Shown: positions 11,969 to 20,233 of the stretch, one piece after another
Layout of the letters: the number at the start of each line of letters is the position of its first letter
Position numbering within the stretch: the stretch's first letter is position 1
Source: Thioalkalivibrio sp. ALJ21
Lineage (GTDB): Bacteria; Pseudomonadota; Gammaproteobacteria; Ectothiorhodospirales; Ectothiorhodospiraceae
Direction of reading: 5' to 3'
Assembly (NCBI RefSeq): GCF_000378605.1
Contig: NZ_KB905155.1
Span: 186,001 to 250,000 of the forward strand
Length of the DNA stretch: 64,000 bases
The notes under the pieces: model-generated
Told to the model about the DNA's origin: nothing
Seen by the model: only the letters and a program-made list of their open reading frames with translations
Database searches by the model: none
Program-made: the position numbers and the translations under genes

Positions 11969-13375
11969 ATGAGTTTTCGCACCCGTTTTGCCCCCAGTCC
12001 GACCGGCTATCTGCATATCGGCGGTGCCCGCACCGCGCTGTTCTCCTGGCTGTACGCCCGCCACCACGGTGGCGAGTTCGTACTGCGGATCGAGGACACC
12101 GATCTGGAGCGCAGCACCGCGGAGTCGGTGAACGCGATCCTCGAGGGCATGAACTGGCTGGGGCTGACCTACGATCACGGGCCGTTCTACCAGACGGAAC
12201 GCTTCGACCGGTACAAGGAAGTGATCGACCAGTTGATGGCCGCAGGCCACGCCTATCGCTGCTACTGCACCAAGGAAGAGCTGGATGCGATGCGCGAGGA
12301 GCAGAAGGCGCGCAAGGAAAAGCCGCGCTACGACGGACGCTGCCGCACGCGCACCGAGCCGCGCGAGGGAGTGGAGCCGGTGATCCGTTTCCGCACGCCG
12401 GACGAGGGCGTGACAGTCGTCGATGACATGGTGCGTGGCAAGGTTGCGTTTCAGAACAGCGAGCTGGACGACCTGATCATCGCCCGCTCCGACGGGTCGC
12501 CGACCTACAACCTGACGGTGGTGGTCGACGATATGGACATGGGGATCACCCATGTGGTCCGCGGCGACGACCACCTGAACAACACCCCGCGCCAGATCAA
12601 TATCCTGAAGGCGCTGGGTGTGGAACCGCCACGCTACGGTCATCTGCCGATGATCATGGGCCCGGACGGTGCCAAGCTGTCGAAGCGCCACGGGGCGGTC
12701 TCGGTGATGCAGTACCGCGACGAGGGCTACCTTCCGGAAGCGCTGCTGAACTACCTGGTGCGCCTGGGTTGGGCCCATGGTGATCAGGAGATCTTTTCGG
12801 TCGACGAACTGGTGCGCTTGTTCGACATCCAGGACGTGAACCAGTCTGCCTCCGCGATCAACCCGGACAAGCTCCTGTGGCTGAACCAGCACTACATCAA
12901 GTCGCTGGACCCGGATCATGTGGCGCTGGAGTTCGGCTGGCACCTGGGTCAGCTGGGTATCGATCCGGCCAATGGTCCGGCGATGCGCGATGTGGTAATC
13001 GCCCAGCGCGAGCGGGCACGCACCCTGCGCGAGATGGCCGAGAACAGCGTGTACTTCTACCGCGAGTTCGAGGACTACGACGAGAAGGCCGCGCGCAAGC
13101 AGCTCACCGTCGAGGCCCTCCCGGTGCTGCAGACGCTGCACGACGGTTTCAGCGCGCTGGGCGCCTGGGAGAAGGAGCCCTTGCACGAGGTCGTGGTGCA
13201 CACCGGCGAACGGCTGGATCTCAAGCTGGGCAAGGTCGCACAGCCGCTGCGCGTGGCCCTGACCGGCAGCACGGTATCGCCGCCGATCGACGACACCCTG
13301 GTGCTGATCGGGCGTGAGCGATCGCTGGCTCGGATCGAGCGGGCGCTGAAGAAAATTTCGGCGGAAGCGGGTTGA
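11969..13375 (+). CDS. gltX: Glutamyl-tRNA synthetase
   Basis: 468 residues, the normal length for bacterial GluRS. The HIGH-type motif is in [19 protein letters not shown] at the extreme N-terminus and the KMSKS-type motif is KLSKR in [18 protein letters not shown] zinc-site-like CYCTKEEL region is present, followed by the C-terminal anticodon-binding helical domain. An upstream ATG would add 71 residues before the conserved [10 protein letters not shown] start and is rejected; the ATG at 11969 is used. It charges tRNA-Glu in the cytoplasm, and a tRNA-Glu(TTC) gene lies 395 nt downstream. Its TGA stop is part of the -35 box of the tRNA-Ala promoter. Confidence 0.96.
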   Translation: MSFRTRFAPSPTGYLHIGGARTALFSWLYARHHGGEFVLRIEDTDLERSTAESVNAILEGMNWLGLTYDHGPFYQTERFDRYKEVIDQLMAAGHAYRCYCTKEELDAMREEQKARKEKPRYDGRCRTRTEPREGVEPVIRFRTPDEGVTVVDDMVRGKVAFQNSELDDLIIARSDGSPTYNLTVVVDDMDMGITHVVRGDDHLNNTPRQINILKALGVEPPRYGHLPMIMGPDGAKLSKRHGAVSVMQYRDEGYLPEALLNYLVRLGWAHGDQEIFSVDELVRLFDIQDVNQSASAINPDKLLWLNQHYIKSLDPDHVALEFGWHLGQLGIDPANGPAMRDVVIAQRERARTLREMAENSVYFYREFEDYDEKAARKQLTVEALPVLQTLHDGFSALGAWEKEPLHEVVVHTGERLDLKLGKVAQPLRVALTGSTVSPPIDDTLVLIGRERSLARIERALKKISAEAG

Positions 13376-13400
13376 CACTCCAGGGGGTGCTGGCTACAGT
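13372..13400 (+). promoter_or_regulatory. Sigma-70 promoter of tRNA-Ala
   Basis: TTGACA (13372-13377) and TACAGT (13395-13400) are separated by 17 bp. The -35 box is perfect and overlaps the gltX stop codon. A GC-rich stretch (ACGCGCTCGCC) follows the -10, as expected of a stringently controlled discriminator. The tRNA starts about 17 nt after the -10. Confidence 0.88.
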
Positions 13401-13417
13401 ACGCGCTCGCCTGACAC

Positions 13418-13493
13418 GGGGCCATAGCTCAGCTGGGAGAGCGCCTGCATGGCATGCAGGAGGTCGGCGGTTCGATCCCGCCTGGCTCCACCA
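13418..13493 (+). tRNA. tRNA-Ala(GGC)
   Basis: A 76-nt cloverleaf with acceptor stem GGGGCCA/TGGCTCC carrying the G3:U70 alanine identity pair. The anticodon loop ATGGCAT gives anticodon GGC (codon GCC). The T-loop is GGTTCGATCC and CCA is genome-encoded. Confidence 0.98.
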
Positions 13494-13518
13494 AATTCGG
13501 GTGTAAGCGAGTTCACCG

Positions 13519-13749
13519 ATGCATCGTTTTGGGGTTATATCCATCTGGGTGGGTCTGGTGATCGCAGTGGTTGGACTGTTCGGCGGTTTCGGGCTGATGT
13601 TCACCGGGGAGCAAACTTGGTCCAAGCCCCTGATTGCGGCGGTTCCGATCGGATTTCTTCTGGTGTTCACCGGTGTTGTAACCACGATCATTTATCGTGA
13701 GACCGCCGGAGGCCACAGAAGCGGCCGGCCCCAGGGCCCGCCAAACTAG
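13519..13749 (+). CDS. Small two-helix membrane protein between tRNA genes
   Basis: 76 residues not recognised as a named family. Two hydrophobic helices are clear: VISIWVGLVIAVVGLFGGFG, and PLIAAVPIGFLLVFTGVVTT. A polar Arg/Pro/Gly-rich tail (GGHRSGRPQGPPN) follows. It begins 25 nt after tRNA-Ala and ends 20 nt before tRNA-Glu, so it is read through between two stable RNAs. The ribosome site is weak (GTGTAAGCGAG). Hydropathy and the tight fit suggest a real gene, but chance coding cannot be excluded. Confidence 0.6.
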   Translation: MHRFGVISIWVGLVIAVVGLFGGFGLMFTGEQTWSKPLIAAVPIGFLLVFTGVVTTIIYRETAGGHRSGRPQGPPN

Positions 13750-13769
13750 CAACAAGACGTTGCCTCTGC

Positions 13770-13845
13770 GTCCCCATCGTCTAGAGGCCTAGGACACCGC
13801 CCTTTCACGGCGGCGACCGGGGTTCGAATCCCCGTGGGGACGCCA
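13770..13845 (+). tRNA. tRNA-Glu(TTC)
   Basis: A 76-nt cloverleaf starting GTCCCCATCGTCTAGAGG. The anticodon stem CCGCC/GGCGG encloses CTTTCAC, giving anticodon TTC. The T-arm is GGGGTTCGAATCCCC and CCA is encoded. It lies just downstream of gltX, whose product charges it. Confidence 0.98.
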
Positions 13846-13855
13846 TTATTCCGAG

Positions 13856-13890
13856 AAGGCCCGAACCGAAAGGTTCGGGCCTTTTCTTTT
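13856..13890 (+). terminator. Rho-independent terminator of tRNA cluster
   Basis: A perfect 12-bp stem AAGGCCCGAACC/GGTTCGGGCCTT with a GAAA tetraloop is followed by TTCTTTT. It ends the gltX/tRNA transcripts just before the convergent regulator gene. Confidence 0.95.
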
Positions 13891-13925
13891 GTGCGTGGCG
13901 GTACCCGTGCTGGCGCGGGATTGGT

Positions 13926-16900
13926 TCAGGCGAGCCGCGGGTTCTGCTGCAGCGCCTGCTCGGATGGGTCGCGTCGGGGGATGATGCAGTGGTTGATGCG
14001 CACGATCTCGCGTTCGCTCCACTGACGCCAGACGTCGTCGCGAGCGAAGCGGGCATAGTCGAGCAGGGTTAGTCGTTCGATATTCGGGTTGCCGTGGTCG
14101 TGGGCCAGACGGCGTGCGCGCTCCAGTTCCTGCCAGCCTTCGCTGTCGGTGCCGTCGCTGCGTTCCAGCAGCGCATGGGCACGCAGCCGCCGGATGGCGG
14201 GTTCGAAGCCGTGGTCGCCCCGTTTCAGGCAGTTGGTCAGTGTATCGGTGGCGATCTGCAGACGCTCCGCCGGCTTGGCGCCGGTTGCATGCAGTGCGTC
14301 GAGCAGGAAGAGCTGAAAGATGGTGCTGACGCCGTCCATGATGTGGCGCAATGCGTCTGCCTGTTCCCGGAGTGGTACCACGGCCGAGGGGTCGCCCTGG
14401 CGCGCCAGGGCCCAGTGCTGCAGCGCCAGGCCGGAGGCCCGCCAGAGGGGGTAGTCGTAGTCCTCGGCAATCGCGAGCGCGCGGCGGGCCGACGCCAGGG
14501 CCTCGTCAGGATCGTCGGCGAAGAAGCCAAGCGCTGCCCGAAAGGCGTAGACAAAGGCCTCTGTGGGGCGGTGCTCCAGCGCTGCGGCCTCGGCGCAGGC
14601 GGCATCCATTTCATCCCACGCGCGAGCGTGGTTGCCGAAGAAGAGGAGCGTCCAGGCCATGAAGCCGCGTGAGCTGATCGCGGGGTTCTCGGTGTGGCGC
14701 GCGACCAGGTGCGGGTGGTCGTCTTCGCGGTACAGGGCGAGCGCCTGGGTCTGGTGTTCCAGCGCCAGCGGTAGCTGACCACTCCAGAAGTGCGTGTTGC
14801 CTTGTACGTAGTGCGCGGCGATCCGTAGCAGGCGGTCGTTCGACTGCTCTGCGACCTGTTCCATGTCGTTGGCCAGGCGGTGGGCTTCATCAAAGCCATG
14901 CCAGGATCCGGCGCCGTGCCAAAGGCCCCAGAGCACACGAAAGTACTGCACCGCGTCTCGCTGAGGCGCGGTGATCCCCAGGGTGCGTTCGAAGATCGCG
15001 TGGACCGTGCGGGAGCCGTACCCCAGCAAGGCGAGGTTTGAGGCACCCAGTCCGCCCAGGGCTCGCTGTGTCTGCGCGTCGCGTTCTTCCGAGGGTTCCC
15101 GGTCGCCCAGCTCGCGATCGAGGCAACTGAGCGCGTCTTCGAAGTAGTGCGAGGCTTCCAGCAGCATGCCCCGGGCGAACGCCGCCTCTCCCGCCTCGAG
15201 CCAGGCGGGCACTGCCTCGTCCACGCGCCCGGCGTTATAAAGATGGCTGGCCACCTGGCCCCAGTCGATACTGCCCGTGCCTCCATCGTCACGCAGGAGA
15301 TCGGCCAGGCGGCCGTGAAGACGCGCTCGTTCGGCCACCAGCATGGATTCGTAGGCAGCCTGCTGAAACAGGGCGTGACGGAAACGGTAGCGCACACCGT
15401 CCAGGACGCCGATCGGCTCGATAAATCCACGGCCCGTGAGGCGGCTGAGCTGGCGGCGGATCGTGTCGGCCGGCTGCTCCAGGAGGTGACTCAGGATGCG
15501 TGTATCAAAATCGCGTCCGATTACGGCCGCGGCGTGGGCCAGATCACGCGCGGTGCCGGTTTGTTCCAGACGTGCCACCAGGAGATTGGCCAGCCCGGGC
15601 GGCAAGGTGTCGGGAAGGGTCCCCGTGCGCGCGGCTTCGAGGGTGTAGCGCGTCAGCTCCTCGAGAAAAAGCGGGACGCCCTCGCCGCGTTCGATGAGTT
15701 GCGCGCGCAGGTGTTTCGTCAGGCGATGCCGGGTGTCGCAACGCTCGATGAGTTCATGTGCAGCCTGGTCGGGCAGGGCGTGCAGTCGCAGGTGCTCGAG
15801 CGGGATATCGCGCCAGTTGGAGCGAAAACTCATGCGGGCCGTGAGCAGGGTCAGCAACGGCCGGTCATGCAGGCGCTGATACAGGCGTCGGAGGAATTCG
15901 GCCGTGCCGGAATCCATCCAGTGCAGGTCGTCGCAGATCAGCAGGATGGGGCCTCGTTGGGCTCGGCGCCGGGCGAGTTCGACGAGGACGTCAATGATGT
16001 GATCCCGGTCGAGACCCTGCGCGGCCAGTGCTTCGAGGCCGTTGCTGTCCGGGTGCGTGAGCCAGTGCGCCAGGCCGTCGGCGATGCCGGCATCGAGTGA
16101 CCGAGCGGTGCCGAGGGCGCGTGCCAGTCGCCGCTGGCGGCTGGCATTCATGTTGCCCAGTCCAAGCCAGGTGGCGAACGCCTGACGCACAGGCGTCAAC
16201 AAGTGCCGCGAGCGGTCCTCGCGGCACTTCAGCAGGAAGCGCGAGCGCGCCTGGCCGCGGATACGCTCGTCGAGGTGTCGGGCGAGACGGCTCTTGCCCA
16301 GTCCGGCTTCACCCTGGATCAGCACGAAGTGCGGCTTGTGATGGTCGAGTGCCTGGCGCCAGATCTTGTGCAGGCGCTCAAGCTCCTCCGTGCGTCCCGC
16401 CAGAGGGGTGAGGCCACCCCGGGCGTGCTGGGCATCGACGCGATCCAGCGGGCCGGGGTCACCGGTGACGCGCTGGCTGCCTTCGAGTTCTCCCGTGCCC
16501 GCGTGAGGGCTGAACAGAAAATACCCCGAGACGCGCTGGTGCACGGAAGGCGAGACCACGAGCGTTCCCGTGTCGGTCGACCGTGCCAGAGCCTGCGCGC
16601 GCTGACTGAGTTGGCCAGCGGGGTCGGGGGTGTCCGGGTCGACCCCGGTTACGATGAGGTCGGTATCGACGCTCATGCGCAGCTGACAGTCGCTCGGGGC
16701 TGTCTGGAGGACTTGCCAGGCGGCGTGCACGGCATCGACGGTGGCCTGCTCGCGTCCTGCAGGATAGCCAAAATAGGCGAGGAGGCCGCTGCCAGGGGCC
16801 CGTACGACATGCCCCCGATGGTTCAGCAGGACCAGGTCCAGCTGCTCCAGGGTGTGTTGCATGCGTTCATGCTGCAGTTCGACATCAAGCTTGGCGTCCG

Positions 16901-17747
16901 CCTGGACCAGGCAGGCCACCACGGTGACCCGGCGGCGCTCGGCACGCAGGGAGGCCGTCTCGGGCGCGGCAGTCGGAGACACCGTTGCCGGTGTCTTTGG
17001 TGTTGGGGCCAGGATTTCGTCGCGGGTTCGCACCAGCAGCTGGCCAGGCCCATCGACTGCCTGGCGCTCCAGGCGGCCAAAGTGTTCCAGCGCCCGCTCG
17101 CGGTTACCCATGCCGGCCAGGGTCAGCATGACCAGGCGGTGCAGGGCCTCTTCATGGGGCTCTATCGCCAGTAGTCGCTGGAGCTCGGTGAGCAGGGATT
17201 CGGCGTCTGCGGAATGGCAGAGATCGTCGAGATTCTCCTCGATCAGGAGGAGCAGCTGGGACCAGTAGTGGTCGCGCTGTGTCTGTGCCCAGGCGGCGAG
17301 CTCGGGGAGATCCTGGAGTGCGCGCACGGGATCAAGAAAGGGGCCATGGTAGTGGCGGATGCTCGCGAGGGTCTGTGCGGCCAGTTCGTTGCAGCTCAGG
17401 TGGCTGCGGTCGGCCCGCAGGCGGTGCAGGGCGAGGAAATCGATCTCGGTGCCGGGCTGAAGCTGAAAGTGGACATAGCGCGGTGTGGCCTCGAGCAGGG
17501 CGGCGGGCGGGTCTGGCAGTTGTCGGCGTAGCTGAAAGAGTCCCTGGCGCAGGTTGACACGTGCGCTGTCGCTGTCCAGCTCGGGCCAGAACAGGTGCGC
17601 CAGCTCCTGGCGTGGCACGCGCCGTGGGCATTCCGCCGCCAGGTAGGTCAGCAGCAGCCCCAGCTTGGTGCCGGACAGGGCGGGCACATCACGGCCCTCG
17701 ACCCGCACGCCGACTGTGCCGAAGGTCGTGATCTCCAGATGAGCCAA
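13926..17747 (-). CDS. SARP-type regulator with cyclase-like, AAA ATPase and TPR domains
   Basis: 1273 residues. Residues 1-80 look like an OmpR/SARP winged helix (ALSGTKLGLLLTYLAAE, LFWPELDSDSARVNLRQGL). About 100-245 is the BTAD helical repeat domain. About 270-415 resembles a class III nucleotide cyclase fold, probably inactive because the metal-binding aspartates are not evident. From about 447 an AAA_16/STAND ATPase follows, with Walker A GEAGLGKSR and Walker B ILLICDDLHWMD. The C-terminal half is helical TPR-like. There is no C-terminal LuxR helix. The start is a TTG behind a G-rich site and is uncertain. It is a large signal-integrating transcription activator with unknown target. No obvious partner gene is adjacent. 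Confidence 0.82.
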   Translation of the reverse strand: MAHLEITTFGTVGVRVEGRDVPALSGTKLGLLLTYLAAECPRRVPRQELAHLFWPELDSDSARVNLRQGLFQLRRQLPDPPAALLEATPRYVHFQLQPGTEIDFLALHRLRADRSHLSCNELAAQTLASIRHYHGPFLDPVRALQDLPELAAWAQTQRDHYWSQLLLLIEENLDDLCHSADAESLLTELQRLLAIEPHEEALHRLVMLTLAGMGNRERALEHFGRLERQAVDGPGQLLVRTRDEILAPTPKTPATVSPTAAPETASLRAERRRVTVVACLVQADAKLDVELQHERMQHTLEQLDLVLLNHRGHVVRAPGSGLLAYFGYPAGREQATVDAVHAAWQVLQTAPSDCQLRMSVDTDLIVTGVDPDTPDPAGQLSQRAQALARSTDTGTLVVSPSVHQRVSGYFLFSPHAGTGELEGSQRVTGDPGPLDRVDAQHARGGLTPLAGRTEELERLHKIWRQALDHHKPHFVLIQGEAGLGKSRLARHLDERIRGQARSRFLLKCREDRSRHLLTPVRQAFATWLGLGNMNASRQRRLARALGTARSLDAGIADGLAHWLTHPDSNGLEALAAQGLDRDHIIDVLVELARRRAQRGPILLICDDLHWMDSGTAEFLRRLYQRLHDRPLLTLLTARMSFRSNWRDIPLEHLRLHALPDQAAHELIERCDTRHRLTKHLRAQLIERGEGVPLFLEELTRYTLEAARTGTLPDTLPPGLANLLVARLEQTGTARDLAHAAAVIGRDFDTRILSHLLEQPADTIRRQLSRLTGRGFIEPIGVLDGVRYRFRHALFQQAAYESMLVAERARLHGRLADLLRDDGGTGSIDWGQVASHLYNAGRVDEAVPAWLEAGEAAFARGMLLEASHYFEDALSCLDRELGDREPSEERDAQTQRALGGLGASNLALLGYGSRTVHAIFERTLGITAPQRDAVQYFRVLWGLWHGAGSWHGFDEAHRLANDMEQVAEQSNDRLLRIAAHYVQGNTHFWSGQLPLALEHQTQALALYREDDHPHLVARHTENPAISSRGFMAWTLLFFGNHARAWDEMDAACAEAAALEHRPTEAFVYAFRAALGFFADDPDEALASARRALAIAEDYDYPLWRASGLALQHWALARQGDPSAVVPLREQADALRHIMDGVSTIFQLFLLDALHATGAKPAERLQIATDTLTNCLKRGDHGFEPAIRRLRAHALLERSDGTDSEGWQELERARRLAHDHGNPNIERLTLLDYARFARDDVWRQWSEREIVRINHCIIPRRDPSEQALQQNPRLA

Positions 17748-17893
17748 CCATCCCCCCCTGTCGCAAACGCCGGGTGCATGCCAACGGACGTCGCCGCCGT
17801 TGCCGGTGCCCGGGTGGTTACTGCGTGTCTTGCCCGCGCTATCTGGCCGCTAGACCAAATCACCCGAATTGTACCGGGATTTGGGACGCCGGG

Positions 17894-18394
17894 TCAGTCG
17901 ATCCGGATGGTGGTGTATCCCTGCTGCTCGTAGCCCATGATGGACAGGAAGGTGTTGCCCACCAGATTGATGCCCGGGATCAGATCGTCCTGGCCGAGAT
18001 CGAAGCGACGGGTGGCGATGTAGCAGGCCTCCATATGGACGCCATCCAGCTCCTGGATGTCGGCCAGACGGTCATGGATGTGGCGTACGGCCGAGACGTC
18101 TTCGATCTCCAGGTGGTCGGTATCGCGCGCGATCAGCGCGGCGGCACCACCGCGAAACGCGAAGACCATGTTCGGTTCCAGACCCTGGCGCACCATGTCC
18201 TCGTGGGTCTCCTCGATAACGCTCAGCCGGGCAATCAGGCGTTCGGGATCGCCAATGGTGATGTCCCAGAGGATCTGGCCGTGTTCGATGCCTGCGAGTG
18301 CACGCTCGTCGGAGGGCTTTTCCGCCGCCACCGGACCCGTGAGCAGGAAGGCCAGCAGGACAGTACCGATCATGCCGATCAGCCGGTATTTCAT
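17894..18394 (-). CDS. DsrE/DsrF-like periplasmic protein
   Basis: 166 residues with a signal peptide (MIGTVLLAFLLTGPVAA). The mature part has the DsrE-like fold pattern: ILWDITIGDPERLIARLSVI, NMVFAFRGGAAALIARD, and a cysteine in GVHMEACYIATRRFDL. AAGGAGTTCGCC before the ATG decides the start; longer upstream coding is ignored. DsrE-family proteins are often sulfur carriers or scaffolds, fitting a sulfur oxidiser. This one is exported, stands alone and has a single conserved cysteine in the mature part, so its role is not known. Confidence 0.78.
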   Translation of the reverse strand: MKYRLIGMIGTVLLAFLLTGPVAAEKPSDERALAGIEHGQILWDITIGDPERLIARLSVIEETHEDMVRQGLEPNMVFAFRGGAAALIARDTDHLEIEDVSAVRHIHDRLADIQELDGVHMEACYIATRRFDLGQDDLIPGINLVGNTFLSIMGYEQQGYTTIRID

Positions 18395-18450
18395 GGCGAA
18401 CTCCTTGCCGACGCCGGGTCGGTTTCTGCGGTAACAATGCTCCGAGTTTA

Positions 18451-18488
18451 GGGCATGGGAGCCCGTGTGCACACGAGTTCCCATGCCC
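18451..18488. repeat. Long palindromic hairpin
   Basis: GGGCATGGGA (18451-18460) pairs with TCCCATGCCC (18479-18488), and the interior CGTGTGCACACG is itself a perfect palindrome. It lies between the DsrE-like start and the end of the small minus-strand gene. It has no T-run on either strand, so it may be an RNA stabiliser or a protein site rather than a standard terminator. Confidence 0.7.
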
Positions 18489-18533
18489 CAGCGTGCTTCG
18501 GGGAGCCGGTTGGATGGCCCCCGCGCGGGCGAC

Positions 18534-18797
18534 TTAGTGCCCGTGGTAGCCCTTGTGCAGGTACTCGACACCCTCGAGGTTTTGCACCTGGATCTCGCGT
18601 ACCGGGATGAAGCGTGCAGTGCCGGGCCCGACGATCTCCTCGGTAACGCGGATGCGGTACGGGGCTTTCGAATTCAGGACCTGCCCGACGTATTGCTTGC
18701 CCTCGTGGGTCACGCGTACCGGGGTCGTCTTGTCGTGGCGGCTGAAGTTGTAGCTAACGCCTTTGGGGTAGTTCAGGTTGCGTTCGGAAAAGGTCAT
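18534..18797 (-). CDS. Orphan small protein coupled to photolyase gene
   Basis: 87 residues, not recognised. It is basic, rich in beta-prone segments (TPVRVTHEGKQYVGQVLN, PYRIRVTEEIV, ARFIPVREIQVQNL) and ends HKGYHGH. There is no signal peptide or membrane helix, so it is cytosolic. Its ATG overlaps the photolyase stop by 4 nt (18794-18797), implying translational coupling and a shared transcript with the two photolyases and the LitR-like regulator. It may be a small DNA- or RNA-binding or SH3-like beta-barrel protein; this is inference. Confidence 0.7.
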   Translation of the reverse strand: MTFSERNLNYPKGVSYNFSRHDKTTPVRVTHEGKQYVGQVLNSKAPYRIRVTEEIVGPGTARFIPVREIQVQNLEGVEYLHKGYHGH

Positions 18798-20233
18798 GTC
18801 TGGGCCTTGCTGGATGACTTGGTTTGACTGGTTGATGTGTTTTTGATGGCCTCGAAGGCCTCCAATGCGGCCTGGCGGCTGGCTTTCAGATCGACGATCG
18901 GGTCGGGATAGCCCAGGGTGCCGCCGGCGCCCGGGGCGTGAATATACCGTGTTTCGGTCTTCTTGAGCACCGGCAAAAAGCGTCGCACGAATCGGCCGTC
19001 CGGGTCGTATTGTTCCCCCTGGCGTTGTGGGTTGAAGATGCGGAAATAGGGTGCGGCATCGGCGCCGCAACCACCGGCCCACTGCCAGCCCAGGGTGTTG
19101 GAGGCGAGATCGGCGTCGACCAGGGTGTCCCAGAACCAGCGGGCGCCGTGCCCCCAGTGCAGGCGCAGGTTCTTGGTCAGGAAGGAGCCGACCACCATGC
19201 GCAGGCGGTTGTGCATCCAGCCGGTTTCCCACAGCTGGCGCATCGCCGCGTCCACGATCGGGATGCCGGTACGACCCTGTTGCCAGGCGGCGAGGTCGCC
19301 CTCCGAATCTCGCCAGGGGAAATCCTCGAAGCGCGGGTTCAGGGGCTGTTCCGGCGTGTGCGGGAAGTGATAGAGCACATGGTGCGCAAAGTCGCGCCAG
19401 CCAAGCTCGCGCACGAAGGACTCGGGCCCCCGGTGCTCCGGGCAGATGCCGGCATCGCGCAGCGCGCGCAACACCTGGCGCGGCGAGACCTCGCCAAAAT
19501 GCAGATGCGGTGACAGCCCGGAGGTGCCGTCCTGGTCGGGGCGGTCCCGGCTGTCGGCATAGCCTGCGATCGTCTGCCCGAGGAACCGCTCCAGGCGGTC
19601 CCGGGCGCCGCGTTCGCCGGGCGTCCAGGTGGCGCGCAGGCCGCCGGCCCAGTCGATTTGTGGCAGCAGTGCCAGGTCGTCGAGCGACAGGGAACGCGGT
19701 GGTTTCTCGGGCCCCGGAAGGCGGGAGGGAGCGGGGAGCGGGTTCTGTTCGATCCCGCGCTGCAGGCAGGCGCGCCAGAACGGGGTGAAGACCCTGTACG
19801 GGCCGCCCTGGCCGGTTTCGACATCCCAGGGCTCGATCAACAAGGCCGCGTTGAAACTGCGAACCTCCAGGCCGTCGGCGCGCAGCCCGGCCTTGATTCC
19901 TTGATCGCGCAGGACGCGGGCCGGTTCGTAGACGCGGTTCCAGCACACGGCCTCGGCCCCGGTCTCGGCGACCAGCTCGCGCAGGGTGTCGAGGCTCGGG
20001 CCGGCGCGCACGACCAGAGGGCTACCGGCCTTGTTCAGCGTCTCGCTGAGCGACTGCAGGCTGTGGTGCAGCCACCAGTTGGAGGCGGCCCCGGGGGGCC
20101 ACCGCAGGTCCTCGTCCGGGGCATGGATGAACACGGGGATCACGGCTCCGCCGCGCTCGACGGCGGCGTGCAGTGCGGGCTGGTCGGCCAGGCGCAGGTC
20201 CTGGCGCAGCCAGACGAGGGTGGGTCCGGGCAT
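18794..20233 (-). CDS. phrB: Deoxyribodipyrimidine photolyase (class I CPD)
   Basis: 479 residues, the usual photolyase length. The N-terminal Rossmann domain starts MPGPTLVWLRQDLRLADQPAL. The C-terminal FAD-binding helical domain contains SGLSPHLHFGEVSPRQV, the TGWMHNRLRMVVGSFLTKNL block and NTLGWQWAGGCGADAAPYFR. It repairs cyclobutane pyrimidine dimers with blue light, using FADH2 and an antenna cofactor. I chose the ATG at 20233, which shares one base with the upstream stop; a longer in-frame start would add 73 residues before the conserved N-terminus. It is the third gene of the light cluster. Confidence 0.95.
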   Translation of the reverse strand: MPGPTLVWLRQDLRLADQPALHAAVERGGAVIPVFIHAPDEDLRWPPGAASNWWLHHSLQSLSETLNKAGSPLVVRAGPSLDTLRELVAETGAEAVCWNRVYEPARVLRDQGIKAGLRADGLEVRSFNAALLIEPWDVETGQGGPYRVFTPFWRACLQRGIEQNPLPAPSRLPGPEKPPRSLSLDDLALLPQIDWAGGLRATWTPGERGARDRLERFLGQTIAGYADSRDRPDQDGTSGLSPHLHFGEVSPRQVLRALRDAGICPEHRGPESFVRELGWRDFAHHVLYHFPHTPEQPLNPRFEDFPWRDSEGDLAAWQQGRTGIPIVDAAMRQLWETGWMHNRLRMVVGSFLTKNLRLHWGHGARWFWDTLVDADLASNTLGWQWAGGCGADAAPYFRIFNPQRQGEQYDPDGRFVRRFLPVLKKTETRYIHAPGAGGTLGYPDPIVDLKASRQAALEAFEAIKNTSTSQTKSSSKAQT

